A stretch of 64,000 bases of DNA from Streptomyces canus (GTDB lineage Bacteria; Actinomycetota; Actinomycetes; Streptomycetales; Streptomycetaceae): assembly GCF_030816965.1 (NCBI RefSeq), contig NZ_JAUSYQ010000002.1, positions 9,476,001-9,540,000 of the forward strand, read 5' to 3'. Made by a program: the position numbers and the translations under genes. Shown in pieces: positions 60,119 through 64,000 of this stretch. The notes beneath the pieces were generated by a model that had not been told where the DNA came from, ran no database searches, and saw nothing but the letters and a program-made list of their open reading frames with translations. Position 1 is the first letter of the stretch. The number at the start of each line of letters is the position of its first letter.

Positions 60119-60325
60119 ATGCACATGGACATCGACATCGACAAGGACGCCTGCATCGGGGCGGGCCAGTGCGCCCTGGCCGCACCGGGCGTCTTCACCC
60201 AGGACGACGACGGCTTCAGCACGCTCCTGCCCGGCCGGGAGGCGGGCGGCGGCGACCCCATGGTCCGGGAGGCCGCCCGGGCATGCCCCGTCGCCGCCAT
60301 CACCGTGTCGGAGACGGTGAACTGA
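60119..60325 (+). CDS. [3Fe-4S] ferredoxin, P450 redox partner
   Basis: A 68-residue ferredoxin with three cluster cysteines (12, 18 and 56: CIGAGQC ... CPVAA). The position of a fourth cysteine is alanine 15-glycine 16, so the cluster should be [3Fe-4S], the type that serves CYP105 enzymes. The gene is 12 bases after the P450 stop. Confidence 0.93.
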   Translation: MHMDIDIDKDACIGAGQCALAAPGVFTQDDDGFSTLLPGREAGGGDPMVREAARACPVAAITVSETVN

Positions 60326-60701
60326 ACCGGCCAGGCGGGTCGAGCACCGTTCCTGTGGACTGAGCGGGAGTGAGTCCGTTCAGCCGCGCGCCCCGAACGG
60401 TCTTGGGCGAGCTGGTCCCCGGCGTACTCGACCCCGGGGCGGCGACACGCATCCTGTGCGTGGTCCGGGCCCGGGAGGCCAGTTCCCTGTGCGACCTGGC
60501 CAAACAGGTACGGCCAGGGGCGGCGGGGAGGCCCTGGACCATCCTCTGGTGGAGCAGGGGCCCCGTACGCTGACGCCGTACCCGGTGTCCCAGGTCGCAC
60601 GACCACGTTAGCCCGATCGGCCCAGGACTCCGCAAGCCCGCCAGCAGGCGATCACCCGATCGAGCTAACTCGACCTCGTACGTACTCCTTGGCGAGCAGT
60701 T
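60326..60701. other. 376-base region without a supported gene
   Basis: A rightward frame (60370-60573) of 67 codons is open but has no ribosome binding site and no family I recognise. The antisense frame continuing from the ECF sigma remnant is also open to 60300 but shows no homology after VELGVG. Sequence composition around 60600-60690 (CGATCGAGCTAACTCGACC) is less GC-rich. It may be decayed DNA left by the event that damaged the sigma gene. Confidence 0.4.
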
Positions 60702-61265
60702 ACCAACCCCCAGCTCGACCCGCCGCAGCCGGGCCGGCTCGGCGACGACGTCGTACGAAGCGATCCGCCCGCCCTCGACCGTGACGGTGAGCGCGAACAG
60801 CAGCCGCCCGCGCGGGGCGACGACGAGGCCGACGTCTCCGCCGACCAGGGCGACGGCCGCGAACCGGGACCGCTCGGCCGGGCCCAGCCGGTCGAGCACC
60901 ACCAGCAGGGCGAGCCCCACCGAATCGGCGAGCACGGCCTCGTCCTCGGGGGAAGCGGGAGAGGCGGGGGACTCGGGCGAGCCGGGTGAGCCGGAACCGG
61001 CCCGTTCCGGTACCTCCTGGCCGTACGGTTCCTCGCGCCGCGTCGCCCGCGAGCGCAGCATGTCCAGGCAGATCCGGGAGACCACGGTCGTCAGCCAGCC
61101 GGAGAGGTTGTCGATGCCGTCGCCGCCGGCCCTTTCCAGCCGCAGCCACGCCTCCTGCACGGCGTCCTCCGCCTCGTCGAGGGAGCCCAGCATGCGGTGT
61201 GCCAGCGCCCGCAGCCGCCCGCGATCGGCCTGGAACCGCCGTGCCGGCCCGTCGTGCCCGTCCAT
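60702..61265 (-). pseudogene. ECF41/SigJ-type sigma factor with internal deletion
   Basis: From ATG 61265 the first 132 residues match region 2 of ECF41 sigma factors (ALAHRMLGSLDEAEDAVQEAWLRL in blocks, LSGWLTTVVSRICLDMLRSR). Region 4 should follow LGPAER, but the sequence jumps to AAVALVGGDVGLVVAPRGRLLFALTVTVEGG (in blocks), the SnoaL-like C-terminal tail, ending at ELGVG near 60702. About 110 residues including all of sigma region 4 are absent. The frame stays open to 60300 with unrelated sequence. Without region 4 it cannot recognise a -35 element, so it is probably inactive. Confidence 0.72.
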
Positions 61266-61331
61266 CGGTCACCTTTCTCCGTCGTGCCCCGTCACCCCAC
61301 TGACGTTCCCCAGAGCACCGAGGTGACCGAT

Positions 61332-62003
61332 ATGACCCTCCTGCACATCGACTCCAGCGCCGACACGGCCGAGGACTCCGTCAGCAGGTACCTGACCGGC
61401 CTGTTCGCGACGACGTGGCGGGCCCGCAACAGCGCGGCCCCCTACCGCCACCGGGACCTGTGCGCCGATCCGGTCCCCGCGCTCGGCCCGGCGTACGCCG
61501 CCCTCGGCCGCCGAGTGGAACGTGAGGGTTTCGTCCCGCCCGACAAGGTGCCCGCGCTCGTCGAGAACGCCGCCGAGGAACGGGAATGGGCCCACACCCT
61601 GCCCCTGATCGACGAACTGCTCGCCGCGGACACGGTGTTGCTCGGCGTCCCGATGTACAACTTCTCGATCCCCGCGTCCCTGAAGGCCTGGATCGACCGC
61701 GTGACCTTCCCCGGCGCGTACGCCGATCCCGACACCGGCGAGAGCCAGCTGCGGGACACCCGTGTGGTCGTGGCCATGGCACGCGGCGGCGGATACGGCC
61801 CCGGCACACCGCGGGAGCCGTACGACTTCCAGACGCCTTACCTCAAGGCCTACTTCGGCGAGCTCGGCGTACGGCACCTGCATGTCGTGGCAGCCGAACT
61901 CACCCTGGCAGGTCTGCTGCCGCACCTGGCGGGTCTGAAGGATCTCGCGACGGACTCCCTCAACCGGGCCCGCGCGCAGGTGACAGCACTCGCCGCCGCC
62001 TGA
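61332..62003 (+). CDS. azoR: FMN-dependent NADH-azoreductase-family protein
   Basis: A 223-residue flavodoxin-like quinone reductase (AzoR family): TLLHIDSSADTAEDSVSRYL holds the phosphate loop, VLLGVPMYNFSIPASLKAWIDRVTFPGAY (in blocks) is the signature, and ARGGGYGPG a second FMN contact. It reduces quinones or azo compounds with NADH. ATG 61332 was chosen at MTLLHIDSS. It converges with the TetR gene, three bases apart. Confidence 0.89.
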   Translation: MTLLHIDSSADTAEDSVSRYLTGLFATTWRARNSAAPYRHRDLCADPVPALGPAYAALGRRVEREGFVPPDKVPALVENAAEEREWAHTLPLIDELLAADTVLLGVPMYNFSIPASLKAWIDRVTFPGAYADPDTGESQLRDTRVVVAMARGGGYGPGTPREPYDFQTPYLKAYFGELGVRHLHVVAAELTLAGLLPHLAGLKDLATDSLNRARAQVTALAAA

Positions 62004-62005
62004 CC

Positions 62006-62557
62006 TCAGCGCGGCTCCAGCAGCGTCCGGGCCGCCTCCCGGGCCTGCGCCGCGGGCCGCGTGCTCCGCGTGATGCCCGCGGTCACCATGGCCCCCTCGG
62101 CGAGCAGGAAGAGCGGCCCGGCCAGCGCCGCGGGTCGCCCCGCGGCGGCCACGAGTGAGGCGAGGTAGTCCCCGAACGCCTTCTTGTGAGCCCGGACCTG
62201 GGCCGCCACCCGGTCGGAGGTCGCGCCCAGTTCGCCGTACGAGTTGATCCACGCGCACCCGCGGAAGCCCTCCTCGCCGAACCACTCCTCCAGCCAGTCG
62301 AAGACCGCGAGGATTCGTTCCTCAGGGGCCGGCCGGAGTTCCACGAACTCGGCCAGCCGCCCCCGCCACCGTCCGTCCCGTCGCTCCAGATAGGCCTCCA
62401 CCAGCTGCTCCTTCGCCGGGAACAGCTGGTAGAGCCGCTTGAGGGAGACACCGGACGCGCCCCGTATGTCGTCCATGCCGACGGACTGGATGCCGCGCCC
62501 GTAGAACAGCTCCTCGGCGGCGTCCAGCACGCGCTCGCGGGCCACTGCGCTGTCCAT
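62006..62557 (-). CDS. TetR-family regulator
   Basis: A 183-residue TetR regulator: RERVLDAAEELFYGRGIQSVGMDDIRGASGVSLKRLYQLFPAKEQLVEAYL (in blocks) is the helix-turn-helix. The C-terminal domain (CAWINSYGELG, AGPLFLLAEGAMV) is the type found in regulators of redox and xenobiotic genes. It starts with ATG 62557 and is divergent from the DUF1348 gene across two clean palindromes. Confidence 0.88.
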   Translation of the reverse strand: MDSAVARERVLDAAEELFYGRGIQSVGMDDIRGASGVSLKRLYQLFPAKEQLVEAYLERRDGRWRGRLAEFVELRPAPEERILAVFDWLEEWFGEEGFRGCAWINSYGELGATSDRVAAQVRAHKKAFGDYLASLVAAAGRPAALAGPLFLLAEGAMVTAGITRSTRPAAQAREAARTLLEPR

Positions 62558-62577
62558 GGACGGCCACTCCTTGACGT

Positions 62578-62629
62578 GAGAACGATCGTTCTCCTACGGT
62601 AGCAGGCAGCCGGGAGAACGCACGTTCTC
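62578..62629. promoter_or_regulatory. Two TetR operators upstream of DUF1348
   Basis: GAGAACGATCGTTCTC (62578-62593) is a perfect 16-bp palindrome. GAGAACGCACGTTCTC (62614-62629) is the same sequence with a two-base central change. They are 36 bases apart centre to centre, in the shared promoter. Confidence 0.82.
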
Positions 62630-62663
62630 TCCTTTCCCGACCGCTTCGCCCATGGAGGACGAC

Positions 62664-63122
62664 ATGACCGACCGCCCACCGCTGCCGCCCTTCACCCGCG
62701 AGAGCGCCGCCCAGAAGGTGCAGGCCGCCGAGGACGCGTGGAACACCCGCGATCCGCAGCGGGTGGCACTCGCCTACTCCGAGGACTCCGTGTGGCGCAA
62801 CCGCGGGACGTTCGTCACCGGGCGCGCCGAGATCGTCGAGTTCCTCACCGCGAAGTGGGCACGCGAGCGGGAGTACGCGCTGCGCAAGGACCTGTGGGCC
62901 CACGACGGCAACCGCATCGCGGTCCGCTTCCAGTACGAGTGCCAGGACACCGAGGGGCAGTGGTGGCGGTCGTACGGCAACGAGCTGTGGGAGTTCGACG
63001 AGCACGGGCTGATGACCCGGCGCGAGGCGAGCATCAACGACGTGCCGATCGAGGAGAAGGAGCGCCGGATCCACGGACCGCGCCCCGAGACCGAGCGGGG
63101 GCTGTCCTTCCCGCTTCAGTAG
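62664..63122 (+). CDS. DUF1348/nuclear transport factor 2-like (SnoaL-type) protein
   Basis: A 152-residue protein with the cone-shaped NTF2-like fold: [34 protein letters not shown] (in blocks) and [23 protein letters not shown] match DUF1348. Enzymatic role unknown. The start used is ATG 62664 with GGAGG six bases upstream. It is divergent from the TetR gene that likely represses it, and nine bases before the flavoprotein gene. Confidence 0.88.
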   Translation: MTDRPPLPPFTRESAAQKVQAAEDAWNTRDPQRVALAYSEDSVWRNRGTFVTGRAEIVEFLTAKWAREREYALRKDLWAHDGNRIAVRFQYECQDTEGQWWRSYGNELWEFDEHGLMTRREASINDVPIEEKERRIHGPRPETERGLSFPLQ

Positions 63123-63131
63123 GGTTCCGGC

Positions 63132-63659
63132 GTGACCGAACAGGACGAGATACCGCGCTTCTTGTACGTCGTCGTGTGCGCCGCCGGTATCGCGGCGGAC
63201 GTCGGCAAACTGATCACCGCCGCGCAGGAGCGGGAGTGGCAGGTCGGCGTCATCGCCACGCCCACCGCCATGGACGGCTTCTTCGACACGGCGGCCGTCG
63301 AGGCGGCCACCGGCCACCCGATCCGCTCCGCGTGGCGTCGGCCGGGGGACCCGCGGCCCTTCCCGGACCCGGACGCGGTCGTGGTGGCCCCGGCCACCTT
63401 CAACACGATCAACAAGTGGGCGGCCGGTATCGCCGACACCCTCGCGGTGGGCACGCTGTGCGAGGTGGCCGGCCGGGGCGTCCCGATCGGCGTCCTGACC
63501 TGTGTCTCCGACGACCTCGCCGGTCACCCCGCCTACCAGGACAGCCTGATCCGGCTGCGGGGGATGGGCGTGCGCTTCGGACACCCCTACCAGGGCGCCG
63601 AGGGCGAGGAGTTCGGATGGGAACGGGCGCTGGATCTGGTCGAGCCGGGAAGATGCTGA
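63132..63659 (+). CDS. Flavoprotein (Dfp/PPC-decarboxylase-like)
   Basis: A 175-residue protein of the flavoprotein superfamily: YVVVCAAGIAADVGKLITAAQ (split), VGVIATPTAMDGFF, and APATFNTINKWAAGIADTLA, the last being the cofactor-contact motif (PAxxNTxxKxAxGIxD). These include EpiD and phosphopantothenoylcysteine decarboxylase homologues. Role not assigned. GTG start 9 bases after DUF1348, so the two probably share the TetR-controlled promoter. Confidence 0.86.
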   Translation: MTEQDEIPRFLYVVVCAAGIAADVGKLITAAQEREWQVGVIATPTAMDGFFDTAAVEAATGHPIRSAWRRPGDPRPFPDPDAVVVAPATFNTINKWAAGIADTLAVGTLCEVAGRGVPIGVLTCVSDDLAGHPAYQDSLIRLRGMGVRFGHPYQGAEGEEFGWERALDLVEPGRC

Positions 63660-63714
63660 AGCGCGAAGTCGTACGCTCCACTTCGGACCTCTCTCGACGT
63701 CAGGAGCAGCAACG

Positions 63715-64000
63715 ATGCAGTACGTGAAGCTCGGTTCGACGGGCCTGGACGTCTCGCGGATCTGTCTGGGCTGCATGTCCTACGGCCTGCCGGACCGCGG
63801 CGTGCACGAGTGGACCCTCGACGAGGAGGCGTCCCGGCCCCTGATACGGCAGGCACTGGACGCCGGGATCACCTTCTTCGACACCGCGAACGTCTACTCC
63901 GACGGCACCAGCGAGGAGATCGTCGGCAAGGCTCTCGCCGACTTCGCGAACCGCGACGAGATCGTGCTCGCGACCAAGGTGCACGGCCGGATGCGCTCCG
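63715..64000 (+). CDS. Aldo/keto reductase, N-terminal 95 residues (3' end off window)
   Basis: The frame starts with ATG at 63715 and is cut by the right edge. It encodes MQYVKLGSTGLDVSRICLGCMSYG and later ITFFDTANVYSDGTSEEIVGKAL (in blocks), the YajO/Tas-like AKR signature, with aspartate and tyrosine of the catalytic tetrad in DTANVYSDG. CAGGAG precedes the start. It is preceded by the flavoprotein gene on the same strand. Confidence 0.9.
   Translation, partial: MQYVKLGSTGLDVSRICLGCMSYGLPDRGVHEWTLDEEASRPLIRQALDAGITFFDTANVYSDGTSEEIVGKALADFANRDEIVLATKVHGRMRS

Noticed and set aside
60370..60573. A 67-codon rightward open frame
   Set aside because: No ribosome binding site or recognisable family; possibly decayed DNA.
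1..64000. tRNA or rRNA genes
   Set aside because: I found no cloverleaf-like or rRNA-like sequence when reading the intergenic regions; a dedicated scan could still find one missed by eye.

Overview
The window reads as a Streptomyces chromosome (or a very close actinobacterium). Base composition is very GC-rich, and GTG and TTG starts are frequent. Typical Streptomyces families are present: DUF5999, FxLYD lipoprotein, DUF4235, OtrA-type ribosome protection, F420/Ddn-like reductase, P450 with a [3Fe-4S] ferredoxin, and ROK and LacI regulators. There are no rRNA or tRNA genes, no complete insertion sequence, no CRISPR array and no evident large biosynthetic cluster. One non-coding RNA with 6S RNA architecture can be folded by eye.

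1-10080 is an L-rhamnose locus. A rhaD-type aldolase/dehydrogenase (cut by the left edge) and rhaI run leftward. Divergently, an ABC importer (ATPase, two permeases, lipoprotein binding protein), a rhamnose mutarotase, a secreted BNR-type beta-propeller protein and a LacI-family regulator run rightward. The shared intergenic region holds three LacI-type palindromes. The working model is: the propeller protein attacks a rhamnose-containing glycan outside the cell, the ABC system imports rhamnose, mutarotase and isomerase make rhamnulose, and the aldolase/dehydrogenase finishes; the kinase is not in the window.

10185-28723 is a mosaic of small transcription units: an aminopeptidase-like hydrolase, a YkgJ-like/pentapeptide fusion, a CYP102-like P450 with divergent TetR and a shared inverted repeat, an iron-box-preceded DUF2470 gene, a Tat lipoprotein propeller, an FUSC membrane protein, an erythromycin-esterase-like protein, a CGNR regulator and oxidoreductase separated by a doubled dyad operator, a phosphotransferase-ROK pair and a VanX-like dipeptidase.

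28724-35851 contains a 34-bp tandem repeat array, the 6S-like RNA with its terminator, a second FUSC gene, HAD and PHP hydrolases, and a topoisomerase IB gene broken by a short palindromic element. 35859-42364 holds a GH16 glucanase, a VanZ-like protein and a tightly overlapping six-gene Mrp/Mbh-type antiporter operon with fused subunits, followed by a DUF4230 protein.

42516-64000 has a P450 with an altered ExxR motif, an OtrA-like ribosome protection protein, PRPP synthase, a STAS protein, MarR-controlled aldehyde and alcohol dehydrogenases, a divergent oxidoreductase/GlxA-regulator pair damaged by an IS200/IS605-type remnant, several stress and redox genes, a P450-ferredoxin operon, an ECF sigma gene with an internal deletion, an azoreductase, and a TetR/DUF1348 pair with two near-perfect operators. 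The right edge cuts an aldo/keto reductase.
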